Assembly (NCBI RefSeq): GCF_043194295.1
Contig: NZ_JBAFVK010000001.1
Length of the DNA stretch: 64,000 nt
Strand: one strand, 5' to 3'
Source: Xanthobacter autotrophicus
GTDB lineage: Bacteria > Pseudomonadota > Alphaproteobacteria > Rhizobiales > Xanthobacteraceae
Below, in pieces: positions 1-8,572 of this stretch (its first letter is position 1; every line of letters starts with the position of its first letter). The position numbers and the translations under genes were made by a program. Below the pieces are notes generated by a model that was given only the letters and a program-made list of their open reading frames with translations, was not told the DNA's origin and did not search any database.

Positions 1-617
1 TCGCCAGTCTCGGCGGCCTGCTGCTTCACTCGGACCTTCCGATCCATGTCTATGTGAGCCTCCAGCGCATCTTCATCGGCCTCGGCTTCGCGCTGGCCAT
101 CGGCGTGCCGCTGGGGCTCGCGGTGGGCACGTTCGGCGCACTGGAAGCGGCGACTACGCCGGCCTTCCAGTTCCTGCGCATGATCTCGCCGCTCTCGTGG
201 ATGCCGCTGGCGGTGATGGTGTTCGGCGTAGGCGACCACCCCATCTATTTCCTGCTCGCCTTCGCCGCGGTGTGGCCGATCCTGCTGTCCACAGCCGCCG
301 GCGTGCGCCAGCTCGATCCGCGCTGGATCCTGCTTGCGAGGAGCCTTGCGGCGACGCGGTGGGAGATGCTCTCGCGGGTAATCCTGCCGGGGGTGATGGG
401 GCACATCCTCACCGGCGTGCGCCTCGCCATCGGCATCCTGTGGATCGTGCTTGTTCCGTGCGAGATGCTCGGGGTCTCCGCCGGGCTCGGCTATTTCATC
501 CTCGATACACGGGATCGCCTCGCCTATTCGGAGCTGATGGCCATGGTGCTGCTCATCGGCGTGCTCGGTTACGCGCTCGACACCCTCGCCCGCACCCTCT
601 GCCGCCGCTGGTCCTGA
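1..617 (+). CDS. ABC transporter permease, NitT/TauT/SsuC type (5' end outside window)
   Basis: Inner-membrane permease of the nitrate/sulfonate/taurine importer class. The frame is open from base 3, and 204 codons are visible before a TGA stop, so the N-terminal part (about 50-70 residues in this family) lies outside the window. Several hydrophobic segments are visible, and the central part (PRWILLARSLAATRWEMLSRVILPG) carries the EAA loop that contacts the ATPase. A GTG at 54 could be misread as a start, but the frame continues upstream with sequence typical of the family (LPIHVYVSLQRIF). The likely partners, an SsuB-type ATPase and a binding protein, would lie upstream. The substrate cannot be read from a permease; a sulfonate-type compound is plausible because an FMN monooxygenase relic follows. 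Confidence 0.85.
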   Translation, partial: ASLGGLLLHSDLPIHVYVSLQRIFIGLGFALAIGVPLGLAVGTFGALEAATTPAFQFLRMISPLSWMPLAVMVFGVGDHPIYFLLAFAAVWPILLSTAAGVRQLDPRWILLARSLAATRWEMLSRVILPGVMGHILTGVRLAIGILWIVLVPCEMLGVSAGLGYFILDTRDRLAYSELMAMVLLIGVLGYALDTLARTLCRRWS

Positions 618-645
618 GCGGCGGACGCGGTTGCGGCGCCACCTT

Positions 646-810
646 GTCCACGCAGCCGTCGAAGGTCTCGGTGGCGAGCCATTCCTCCATCTCATCGGCG
701 ATGGACTGCGGCATTTCGACGAAGGATAGCCCGCCGTAGCCGCCAAACCGCTTGGCGCGCTGGCGCACGGTGAGACTTTTCGCCACGGCGAGCGCCTCGG
801 CCAATGGATT
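646..810 (-). pseudogene. C-terminal relic of an NtaA/SnaA/DszA-family FMN monooxygenase
   Basis: On the minus strand about 50 residues resemble the C-terminus of flavin-dependent monooxygenases of the nitrilotriacetate/dibenzothiophene type. They read AEALAVAKSLTVRQRAKRF, then GGYGGLSFVEMPQSIADEM and EEWLATETFDGC. Full-length members have about 440 residues. Here an in-frame TGA at 811-813 lies immediately upstream, and after the match the frame runs into unrelated sequence (PQPRPPL). The rest of the gene is absent, so this is a deletion remnant and not a small gene. Such monooxygenases often sit beside SsuC-type permeases in organosulfur loci, which fits the gene upstream. The remaining bases to 927 show no gene. 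Confidence 0.6.
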
Positions 811-927
811 TCATTTTCCGAACAGGCCGTTATCGCCTGAGGCGCACCGAAACCGCGGAGGCGGTAGGCGGGCCTCCTCACCTCTGCTTGGGAGTCTGGT
901 CGCCAGGCGTGGCTGGCGGCAGGGACC

Positions 928-1905
928 CTACTCCATGGCGAGGTGACAGGCGGCCGAATGCCCCGGTCCCACGGCTCGCAACTGCGGCCTGTCGGTACGG
1001 CACGCCGCTACGGCCATGGGGCAGCGCGTATGGAAAGCGCAGCCCGGCGGCGGTGCGTAGGGGCTCGGCAGGTCGCCGGCGAGCGGCGCGGCGCGGTGCG
1101 GGCCGCCATCGGTCCGCGGCACCGCGTCGAGCAGCGCTCGCGTATAGGGATGGGCCGGCGCGCGGAACAGGGTTTCGCGATCGGCCAGCTCGACGATGCG
1201 GCCGAGATACATCACCGCCACCCGGTCGCTCACATATTCCACCACCGACAGATCGTGGCTGATGAACAGGAAGGCGACGCCCAGCGCCTCCTGGAGGTCC
1301 GACAGCAGGTTCAGGATCTGCGCCTGCACCGATACGTCCAGCGCCGAGACCGGCTCGTCCAGCACCACCACGGCGGGATCAAGAGCCAGCGCGCGGGCGA
1401 TGCCGATGCGCTGGCGCTGGCCGCCGGAGAACTGGTGCGGCGTGCGCTCGGCCGCGTCCTGCGGCAGGCCCACCTTGTGCAGCAGGTCGCGGACCCGGGC
1501 CCGGCGTTCCTCCCGGGTGCCGACGGCGTGGATATGCAGCGGCTCGGCGATCAGCTCGCCCACGGTCCAGCGCGGATCAAGGGAGGCGAACGGATCCTGG
1601 AACACCATCTGCACCTTGCGCCGCGCGGTGCGCAGGCGGTGGCGCGGCACATGGGTGATGTCCTGCCCGGCGAGATGAATGCGGCCGCCCGCGGGCTCGA
1701 TCAGCCGCACGATGGCGCGGCCCAGCGTGGACTTGCCGCAGCCGCTCTCGCCCACGAGGCCAAGCGTCTCGCCCGGCGCGATCGCGAGCGATACCCCGCT
1801 CACCGCCTGCACCGTGCCCCGTCCAGTCTGGAAGCGGATGGAGAGGTCCTCCACCTGAAGCACGGGATCAGGCGTCAAGGGCTTCACGCCGATGCTCTGG
1901 AACAT
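928..1905 (-). CDS. Peptide/nickel-type ABC transporter ATPase, OppF/DppF-like
   Basis: Cytoplasmic ATPase of a dipeptide/oligopeptide-class importer, 325 residues from ATG 1905 (MFQSIGVKPL). An ATG at 1911 is also possible. Walker A (GESGCGKST), the Q-loop region (MVFQDPFASLDPRW), the signature (FSGGQRQRIGIARAL) and Walker B (VVVLDEPVSALD) are all present. The C-terminal oligopeptide-transporter domain carries the Cys pattern CAFHTRCPMAVAAC that is common in OppF/DppF. It overlaps the preceding OppD-like gene by about 40 bp and is the last gene of the operon, pairing with OppD as the second nucleotide-binding subunit. Confidence 0.88.
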   Translation of the reverse strand: MFQSIGVKPLTPDPVLQVEDLSIRFQTGRGTVQAVSGVSLAIAPGETLGLVGESGCGKSTLGRAIVRLIEPAGGRIHLAGQDITHVPRHRLRTARRKVQMVFQDPFASLDPRWTVGELIAEPLHIHAVGTREERRARVRDLLHKVGLPQDAAERTPHQFSGGQRQRIGIARALALDPAVVVLDEPVSALDVSVQAQILNLLSDLQEALGVAFLFISHDLSVVEYVSDRVAVMYLGRIVELADRETLFRAPAHPYTRALLDAVPRTDGGPHRAAPLAGDLPSPYAPPPGCAFHTRCPMAVAACRTDRPQLRAVGPGHSAACHLAME

Positions 1906-2881
1906 GCACATCTCCGCTGCGCAGGCAGGCGACCGAGCCGCCGCCGGCCGCAACAAGGGGAGGAACCGCTACCGTGCAGGCCACCTCGGCCAGCGCGCAG
2001 CGCGGGGCGAAGGCGCAGCCGGACGGCCGGCCAGACAGGCTCGGCACCGTGCCCGGAATCTCGACCAGGCGCTGGCGCCCGAAGCGCCCCGAGCCGAGGC
2101 GTGGGCGGGCGGCGATGAGGCCGCGCGTGTAGGGATGCAGCGGACGGGCGAACAAGTCCGCCGTGGCGCGTTCCTCCACCTTGCGGCCGGCATACATCAC
2201 CAGCACCCGATCTGCGTGCTGCGCCACCACGCCGAGGTCGTGGGTGATGAGCACCACGGCGGTGCCGCTCTCCCGCTTCAGCTCGTCCATGAGGTCGAGG
2301 ATCTGCGCCTGGATGGTGACGTCGAGGGCCGTGGTGGGCTCGTCCGCCACCAGCACGGCGGGCGAGAGCGCCAGCGCCATGGCGATCATCACCCGCTGGC
2401 GCATGCCGCCGGACAGCCGGTGCGGGAAATCCGAAAAACGGCGGCGTGCGTCGGGAATGTGGACACGCTCCAGCAAAGCGATGGCCCGGTCGCGGGCGGC
2501 GGCGCGGCCGACCCTCTCATGCTCAAGGATCGCCTCCATGATCTGCTCGCCGATGGTCAGCACCGGATTCAGCGCCGTCATCGGCTCCTGGAAGATCATG
2601 GCGATGCGGGCGCCGCGCACCTTGCGCAGCTCCGCCTCCGACAAAGCCGCGAGATCGCGCCCCTCCAGCCGCACGCGGCCGCCGTCGATGCGCCCGGGCG
2701 GTGGCACAAGGCCCAGCAGGGACAGGGCAGTGATGGACTTGCCGCAGCCGCTCTCGCCGACGATGGCCAGCGTCTCGCCGCGGTCGACGGCGAAGGAGAG
2801 GTCGTGGACCGCGCGGCGCGTGGTGCGGCCGCTGGCAAAGGCGATGGACAGGTTCTCCACCGCCAGAACAGGCTCGCTCAT
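1868..2881 (-). CDS. Peptide/nickel-type ABC transporter ATPase, OppD/DppD-like
   Basis: 337-residue ATPase starting MSEPVLAVENLSIAF at ATG 2881. That start overlaps the stop of the upstream permease gene by 4 bp (ATGA), which indicates translational coupling. Walker A (GESGCGKSI), the signature (LSGGMRQRVMIAMAL) and Walker B (LVADEPTTALD) are intact. The tail contains CAFAPRCALAEVAC, the Cys-rich oligopeptide-transporter domain. It forms the heterodimeric ATPase with the OppF-like product. The reading frame stays open far upstream of 2881, but that part is the wrong frame of the permease gene. Confidence 0.88.
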   Translation of the reverse strand: MSEPVLAVENLSIAFASGRTTRRAVHDLSFAVDRGETLAIVGESGCGKSITALSLLGLVPPPGRIDGGRVRLEGRDLAALSEAELRKVRGARIAMIFQEPMTALNPVLTIGEQIMEAILEHERVGRAAARDRAIALLERVHIPDARRRFSDFPHRLSGGMRQRVMIAMALALSPAVLVADEPTTALDVTIQAQILDLMDELKRESGTAVVLITHDLGVVAQHADRVLVMYAGRKVEERATADLFARPLHPYTRGLIAARPRLGSGRFGRQRLVEIPGTVPSLSGRPSGCAFAPRCALAEVACTVAVPPLVAAGGGSVACLRSGDVHVPEHRREALDA

Positions 2882-3774
2882 CGCCGCGCCCCCTTGGGGT
2901 TCAGGGCGTCGTTGAGGCCGTCGCCGAGCAGGTTCAGCGCCAGCACGGCGGCGACGATGGCGAGCCCCGGCAGGGTCGCCACGTACCAGTCGGTGCGCAG
3001 CACCTCGCGCCCGGCCCCCACCATGCCGCCCCAGCTCACCACGTTGGGATCCCCGAGGCCGAGGAAGGCGAGGGAGGATTCGGTGAGGATGGCGCTCGCC
3101 ACCAGGATGGAGGCGGAGACGATCACCGGCGCCAGCGTGTTGGGCAAGATGTGGAGCAGGATGATGCGCCCGTCCGATGCGCCGAGCGCGATGGAGGCCG
3201 CCACCATTTCCCCGTGCCGCAGCTTCAGCACCTCCGCGCGCACCAGCCGCGCCAGGCTCGGCCATGCGGTGATGCCGATGGCGAAGGTGATGGTGGGAAT
3301 GGACGGCTGCAGGATCGCCACGATGGCGAGGGCGAACAGGAACGGCGGCACGGTCTGGAACAGCTCGGTGACGCGCATGAGGCCAGCGTCAAGGCGCCCG
3401 CCGTAATAGCCCGAGACCGCGCCGGTGGTGACGCCGATCACCAGCGACACCAGCGTCGCCACCGCGCCGATGAGCAGGGACACCCGCGCCCCGTGGAAAA
3501 TGCCGGAGGCGATGTCGCGCCCGAGCATGTCGGTGCCCAGTGGATAGGCCGCATCCTGCCCCGGCCAGAGAAAGGGCTGGGCCACCATGTCCAGCGGGTC
3601 GTCGGGATAGACGATGTCGGCCGACGCCGCCATGGCGATGATGAGCGCGAAGAAGATGAGCCCCACCACCGCCGACGGGCGCCGCAGCAGGCGACGTAGC
3701 AGGGTGTCGCGGGGCGCGGCGGCCGCCTGGGACGAAACGGGCGGCGAGGCGAAATCGAGGAGAGCCATGCTCAA
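2878..3774 (-). CDS. Peptide/nickel-type ABC permease, OppC/DppC-like
   Basis: 298-residue inner-membrane permease. A cytoplasmic N-terminus is followed by a first membrane helix (VVGLIFFALIIAMAASADIV), then the periplasmic segment ending YPLGTDMLGRDIASGI, a hallmark of DppC/OppC proteins. Further helices and the EAA-like loop (LVRAEVLKLRHGEMVAAS) follow. The neighbour upstream is the OppB-like gene, with a gap of 6 bp; downstream it overlaps the ATPase gene by 4 bp. Length and motif order are normal for the family. Confidence 0.88.
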   Translation of the reverse strand: MSMALLDFASPPVSSQAAAAPRDTLLRRLLRRPSAVVGLIFFALIIAMAASADIVYPDDPLDMVAQPFLWPGQDAAYPLGTDMLGRDIASGIFHGARVSLLIGAVATLVSLVIGVTTGAVSGYYGGRLDAGLMRVTELFQTVPPFLFALAIVAILQPSIPTITFAIGITAWPSLARLVRAEVLKLRHGEMVAASIALGASDGRIILLHILPNTLAPVIVSASILVASAILTESSLAFLGLGDPNVVSWGGMVGAGREVLRTDWYVATLPGLAIVAAVLALNLLGDGLNDALNPKGARR

Positions 3775-3780
3775 GCCTCC

Positions 3781-4749
3781 TCAGCTCAGCTCGATGCGCG
3801 GATCGAGCACCGTATAGGCGAGATCCACCGCGAGATTGACGAAGACCACCACCACCGACGAGCAGAACAGGATGCCCAGCAGCAGGTTGAGGTCGCGCTG
3901 GAACAGCGCCTCGAAGGCGAGCCGGCCGAGGCCCGGCCAAGCGAACACCGTCTCCACCAGGATGGCCCCGCCGAGGATGGAGCCGAGCTGCACGCCCAGC
4001 GTCGTCACGATGGGCAACAGCGCATTGCGCAGCACGTGGCGCAAGGCGATGCGCCGGGGCCGCACCCCCTTCGCCCGCGCCGTGCGTACGAAATCCTGCC
4101 CGTAGACCTCCAGCATGGAGGCGCGCATGAGGCGGGTGTAGATGGCCAGGTAGAACAGGCCCAGCGTCAGCGCCGGCAAGATGAGATGCTGGGCCACGTC
4201 GGCCGCATAGCCGAGGCCGGTGAGGCCGGATTCGATGCTGGCCATGCCACCCACGGGCAGCCAGTCGAGCAGCACCGAGAATACCACCACCAGCATCACG
4301 CCGATCCAGAACACGGGCGTGGCATAGAACACCAGCGCGACCGAGGAGATCACCGTGTCCGCGAGCCGGCCGGCATGGCGCGCGGCGAGGAAGCCCAGCG
4401 TGCCGCCGACGCTGACCGCGAAGGCGATGGAGGTGCCCATGAGCAGCAGGGTGGCCGGCAGGCGCAGGGCGATCAGCTCCGAAACCGGCATGCCCTGCCG
4501 GAAGGAATAGCCGAGATTGAGCGTCAGTACATTCTTCAGATACGACAGGAATTGTACATAGAGCGGCTGGTCGAGGCCGAACTGCTGGCGCAGGGCCGCC
4601 ATGTATTCGGGCGTCGCCGAGCCTGCCTCTCCCGCCATCACCTGCGCCGCATCGCCGGGGGCGAGGCGGAGCAGGAAGAAGTTGATGACGGCGATGCCGA
4701 TGATCACGAAGGCGATCTGCCCGAGCGACCGCTTCAGGTACCGTGCCAC
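3781..4749 (-). CDS. Peptide/nickel-type ABC permease, OppB/DppB-like
   Basis: 322-residue permease (MARYLKRSLGQIAFVIIGIA) with the usual N-terminal helix, a long periplasmic segment containing LRQQFGLDQPLYVQFLSYL and NLGYSFRQGMPV, and the cytoplasmic coupling loop (TARAKGVRPRRIALRHVLRN). These are canonical DppB/OppB features. Only 3 bp separate it from the binding-protein gene upstream. It forms the channel heterodimer with the OppC-like protein. Confidence 0.88.
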   Translation of the reverse strand: MARYLKRSLGQIAFVIIGIAVINFFLLRLAPGDAAQVMAGEAGSATPEYMAALRQQFGLDQPLYVQFLSYLKNVLTLNLGYSFRQGMPVSELIALRLPATLLLMGTSIAFAVSVGGTLGFLAARHAGRLADTVISSVALVFYATPVFWIGVMLVVVFSVLLDWLPVGGMASIESGLTGLGYAADVAQHLILPALTLGLFYLAIYTRLMRASMLEVYGQDFVRTARAKGVRPRRIALRHVLRNALLPIVTTLGVQLGSILGGAILVETVFAWPGLGRLAFEALFQRDLNLLLGILFCSSVVVVFVNLAVDLAYTVLDPRIELS

Positions 4750-4752
4750 GCC

Positions 4753-6393
4753 TCAGTTCCCCTTCGGCGCGTCGGCGTTCGGCCCATCGAACCAGGCGTT
4801 GCGGAGCGAGGAATAGACCTGGTCGCCCTGCTCCACCGCGCCCTTCAGGTTGGCGGCATGCACGGTGAAGAACTTCAGCTCCAGGAGCGGCAGGGTGGGC
4901 ACATCGCGTTGCACGATCTGCTGGAAGGCTCGGAAATCGGCGGCGCGGGCCTGCGGATTGCCTTCCACCGCCGCCCTTTCGATGAGCGCATCGACCTGCG
5001 CATTGCGATAGCCCGAGCCGTTGGTCCACGGCGTCTTGGTGCCGAGCCAGCCGGACCAGTATTCGCGCACGACGCCGATCTGCGGATCTGGGAAGGCGGC
5101 GTTGTAGGAGGAGGAGATGTCGAAGTCGCGGTCGGCATAGACGCGCTTGATGAAGGCGCCGCTGTCCTGGGCGCGGATCGCCACCTCGATGCCCACGCGC
5201 TTGAGCGCCTGCTTCAGGAATTCGCCGGTGCGGCGATAATCGTCGCCATAGGGCAGGAAATCGTGGGTGAGCGCGAAGCGAACGCCATCCGTCCCCCGCT
5301 TGAAGCCGGCCTCTTCCAGCAGGGCCTCGGCCTTCTTGGGATCGAACGGATAGGTCGGCACGCTCGGGTCATGGAAGGCAGTGAGCGTGGAGGGAATGGG
5401 GCTGACGGCCGGCTTGCCGTAGCCGAACCACACCACCTTGGCCAGCGCCGCCTTGTCCACTGCATGGGCGATGGCCTGGCGCACCCGCACGTCCTTCAGA
5501 TAGGGGTTCTCCACGTTCAGGTCGAAATAGAGCACCGGCGACAGCCATTCATAGCCGCGCGTCTCCACCTTCAGGTTGGGCAAGGCGGCGAGGCGCTCCA
5601 CGTCGCGGAACGGCACGGGATTGAACGGCGCATATTGCACCTCGCCCTTCTCGATGGCCGCCGCGCGGGCCGCCGCATCGGGAATGACGCGGAACACCAG
5701 CTTGTCGAGATAGGGCTTGCCGGCATCCCAATAGGCCGGGTTGCGCTCGAGCACGAGATATTCGCCCTTGCGCCACTCCTTGAAGACGAAGGGACCGGTG
5801 CCCACCGGCTTGTTATTGTAGGGGTTGTTGAGAATATCCGTGCCTTCGTAGAGGTGCTTCGGCAGGATCGGCGCGCCGACGCCGTTGAGCACGGAGAAGA
5901 TCGGCAGCGACGGCTTGGAGAATTTCAGCACTACCGTGTGGTCGTCTGGCGTTTCCACGGCGGAGACGTTCTCGAACAGCGCCTTGTTGCGCGGATGGAT
6001 GGTCTTCCACACATTCTCCAGCGACCATTTCACGTCGCTCGCCGTGAACGGCTTGCCGTCGTGCCAGGTGACACCCTTGCGCAGGTGGAAGGTGATGGTG
6101 AGGCCATCGGGGGCCACCTCCCAGCTTTCGGCGAGCTGCGGCGCCGGCTTCAGGTCGAACCCGTAGGTGACGAGGCCGTCGAACACATTGCCCGCCACCA
6201 CCTGGGTCGGCTGGGCGACATTCGCCACCGGCGTCAGGGTCACCGGCTCCGGCTGGAGGATGATGGAGAGGGTCCCGCCCCGCACCGGAGCATCGGTGGC
6301 CGCTGCGGCCTGGAGGTGCGTCGGGCCGACCGACGCGGCAAGCGCGAGGGCCGAGGCGGCGGCAAGGAAACGGCGGCGGGAGAAAGGAGCCAT
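4753..6393 (-). CDS. Extracellular solute-binding protein family 5 (first of two), Tat-type signal
   Basis: Periplasmic binding protein of the peptide/nickel/opine class, 546 residues from ATG 6393. I preferred this start to longer ones because it puts a twin-arginine signal right at the N-terminus (MAPFSRRRFLAAASALALAA), suggesting export by Tat. The mature part begins near APVRGGTLSIILQPEPVTLT and has the family-5 pattern LAESWEVAPDGLTITFHLRKG. It is closely related to the protein encoded just upstream; both share YNNKPVGTGPFVFKEW and VFRVIPDAAAR. It probably delivers ligand to the OppBCDF-like complex downstream. The ligand is not readable. Confidence 0.85.
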   Translation of the reverse strand: MAPFSRRRFLAAASALALAASVGPTHLQAAAATDAPVRGGTLSIILQPEPVTLTPVANVAQPTQVVAGNVFDGLVTYGFDLKPAPQLAESWEVAPDGLTITFHLRKGVTWHDGKPFTASDVKWSLENVWKTIHPRNKALFENVSAVETPDDHTVVLKFSKPSLPIFSVLNGVGAPILPKHLYEGTDILNNPYNNKPVGTGPFVFKEWRKGEYLVLERNPAYWDAGKPYLDKLVFRVIPDAAARAAAIEKGEVQYAPFNPVPFRDVERLAALPNLKVETRGYEWLSPVLYFDLNVENPYLKDVRVRQAIAHAVDKAALAKVVWFGYGKPAVSPIPSTLTAFHDPSVPTYPFDPKKAEALLEEAGFKRGTDGVRFALTHDFLPYGDDYRRTGEFLKQALKRVGIEVAIRAQDSGAFIKRVYADRDFDISSSYNAAFPDPQIGVVREYWSGWLGTKTPWTNGSGYRNAQVDALIERAAVEGNPQARAADFRAFQQIVQRDVPTLPLLELKFFTVHAANLKGAVEQGDQVYSSLRNAWFDGPNADAPKGN

Positions 6394-6461
6394 GGCAGTG
6401 TCTCGGACATGAAAAGAAGCGGCCGTCCGGACGAACCGGACGGCCAAGTTTCGGGAGAAAC

Positions 6462-8132
6462 TCAGTTGGACTTGGGGGTGTCGGCCTTCGCTTCCGTCGG
6501 CTTGCCGTCGTCAATCCAGAAATCGCGGAACGAGCCATACACCTGGTCGCCGCTTGCCTTCGGGTGCTTGAGGTTGGCGGCCTCCACCGTGAAGAACTTC
6601 AGCTCGACCAGCGGCAGGGTGGGAAGATCGGTCAGCACGGTCTTCTGCAGGTCCTTGAACAGCTGGATGCGCTTTTCCGGGTCGCCCTCGCCTTGGGTGG
6701 CGGAGATCAGCGCATCCACCTTGTCGTTGCGATAGCCCGAGCCGTTGGTCCAGGGAATGTTCTTGCCGATGGAGCCGGACCAGTAGGCGCGGTTCACGCC
6801 CACCTGCGGATCGGAGAAGGCCGCGAACCAGGTGATGGAGATGTCGAAGTCGCGGTCGCCATAGACGCGGCGGGTAAAGGCGGCAGTATCCTGCGAGCGG
6901 ACATTGGCCTCCACGCCCACGCGCTTCAGCGCCTGCTTCAGGTATTCGGCGGTGCGCTTGTAGTCGTCGCCATAGGGGATGTAGTCGATATCGAGGGTGA
7001 AGCGGGCGCCGTCCGGCCCGCGCTTGTAGCCGGCCGCGTCCAGCAGCGCCTCGGCCTTTTTGGGATCGTAGTCATAGGCGATGCCGCCGGCATCGTGGAA
7101 GGCAGCGAGGGTCGAGGGAATGGGGCTGGTCGCAGGCTTGGCGAAGCCGAACCACACCACCTTGGAGATGGCGTTGCGGTCGATGGCCTGGGCCAGCGCC
7201 TGACGCACCTTCACGTCCTTGAGGGGGCCGCGCTCCACGTTGAAGTCGGCGAACAGCCAGGGGGAAAGCCACTCATAGCCTTCGGTGGAAACCCGCAGGT
7301 TGGGCAGCTTGGCGAGGCGCTCGGCGTCCTTCAGCGGCACCGGGCTCAGCACGCCCCACTGCACCTCGCCCTTCTCCAGCGCTGCGGAGCGCGCGGCGGC
7401 GTCGGGGATCACGCGGAAGACCACGCGGTCGAGATAGGGCTTGCCCTTGTCCCAATATTCGGGATTGCGCTCCAGCACGATATAATTGCCGCGGCTCCAT
7501 TCCTTGAAGACGAACGGCCCGGTGCCCACCGGCTTGTTGTTGTAGGGATTGTTGAGGATGTCGGTGCCCTCGTAGAGGTGCTTGGGCAGCACCTGGGCGC
7601 CGTTGGAATTCAGCGAGGACAGGATCGCCACCGAGGGTTGGCTGAGGTGCAGCACCACGGTGCGGTCGTCCGGCGCGTCCACCGAGGTGACCTTCGCGAA
7701 GATGGCCTGGTTGCGTGGGTGGATCTTCTTCCACACCTCCTCCAGCGTCCACTTCACGTCGGCGGAGGTGAAGGGCTTGCCGTCGTGCCATTTCACCCCG
7801 TCCCGCAGGTGCAGGGTGAAGGTCAGGCCGTCCTTCGAGGTCTCCCAGCTCTCGGCCAGGGCCGGCACCGCCTTGAGGTTGGCGTCATAGTCCACAAGAC
7901 CGTCGAAGATGGAGCCGGTGACGATGCCTGTGGGCGCCGCCGTGTTGAGCGCGGCGGTGAGAATGACAGGCTCGGGCTGGATGATGGCGGTGAGGGTTCC
8001 GCCGGCCTTGGGCGGGGCGGACGCATCCCGGGCGTCCTGTGCGGCGGCGAGGCCGGCTGAGACCACCAACGCCACAGCCGCCCCTGCGACGGCTTTCCAG
8101 AGCCCGATATGCACCATGTTCCAAGTCCCCAT
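6462..8132 (-). CDS. Extracellular solute-binding protein family 5 (second of two), Sec-type signal
   Basis: First gene of the transporter operon, 556 residues. The start at ATG 8132 (MGTWNMVHIGLWKAV) has an AAGG-type ribosome-binding site; ATG 8117 is an alternative. The hydrophobic segment AVAGAAVALVVSAGLAAAQ is a conventional Sec signal, unlike the twin-arginine signal of its downstream paralogue. The mature part has the family-5 motif LAESWETSKDGLTFTLHLRDG. It aligns with the downstream protein almost throughout, so a tandem duplication gave the operon two receptors. That suggests two related ligands, or one ligand handled by two affinities. Confidence 0.85.
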   Translation of the reverse strand: MGTWNMVHIGLWKAVAGAAVALVVSAGLAAAQDARDASAPPKAGGTLTAIIQPEPVILTAALNTAAPTGIVTGSIFDGLVDYDANLKAVPALAESWETSKDGLTFTLHLRDGVKWHDGKPFTSADVKWTLEEVWKKIHPRNQAIFAKVTSVDAPDDRTVVLHLSQPSVAILSSLNSNGAQVLPKHLYEGTDILNNPYNNKPVGTGPFVFKEWSRGNYIVLERNPEYWDKGKPYLDRVVFRVIPDAAARSAALEKGEVQWGVLSPVPLKDAERLAKLPNLRVSTEGYEWLSPWLFADFNVERGPLKDVKVRQALAQAIDRNAISKVVWFGFAKPATSPIPSTLAAFHDAGGIAYDYDPKKAEALLDAAGYKRGPDGARFTLDIDYIPYGDDYKRTAEYLKQALKRVGVEANVRSQDTAAFTRRVYGDRDFDISITWFAAFSDPQVGVNRAYWSGSIGKNIPWTNGSGYRNDKVDALISATQGEGDPEKRIQLFKDLQKTVLTDLPTLPLVELKFFTVEAANLKHPKASGDQVYGSFRDFWIDDGKPTEAKADTPKSN

Positions 8133-8138
8133 TTCACA

Positions 8139-8188
8139 CCTTGTACTTGCTAATTACAAGGATAACCGGGGTCGAATTATTTAGTCAA
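8139..8188 (-). promoter_or_regulatory. Promoter/operator region of the two-receptor ABC operon
   Basis: This AT-rich stretch lies directly before the operon. On the minus strand a TTGACT box (8183-8188) is followed after 17 bp by TTATCC (8160-8165), a weak -35/-10 pair. An inverted repeat with arms CCTTGT (8139-8144) and ACAAGG (8156-8161) and an 11-bp spacer overlaps the expected transcription start. In RNA it would form a hairpin that includes the AAGG ribosome-binding site of the ATG at 8132. It could be a repressor operator or a translational control element; I cannot tell which. Confidence 0.4.
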
Positions 8189-8572
8189 TATAATCTACCG
8201 TTTTTATATATTAAACGACAAGCCAAGGTGACAGGCGTTCGAGCTGCACCTTCAGGGAGGACGCCATGACCGCCGCAAGTCTCACCGCGTCCGCCCACCC
8301 TCTGGCGTTTGCCGGAGCGTCCACCCAGACCTGCAAGGTGAGCACTCAGGGCTGTCCCGGTCCTGAACGACGGCGGCACACAAGCCATCGCTCAGGCGCG
8401 TCAGCGTCCTGCCCGAGGCGGCAGATCACAACCATCCCGGCGCGCGGGACATCTGGTCAGAGCTGATGCGAGAGTCCTCAGCGACCATCGCCTCTCCCCG
8501 CAACTTTGGGTATCAATATCCCGAATCCGTTCAACACGCCGGAGCCCGGATGGCTGCGCCGTTTTCCCCTCG

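Noticed and set aside
4036..6735. 899-codon plus-strand open frame across the binding-protein and OppB genes
   Set aside because: Antisense shadow of three well-supported minus-strand genes, with composition typical of reverse-complement translation.
8266..8466. 66-codon frame with a good AGGGAGGA ribosome-binding site
   Set aside because: The translation is low-complexity Ser/Thr/Arg-rich without similarity that I recognise, in a decayed region; it may be the start of a lost gene, but this cannot be supported.
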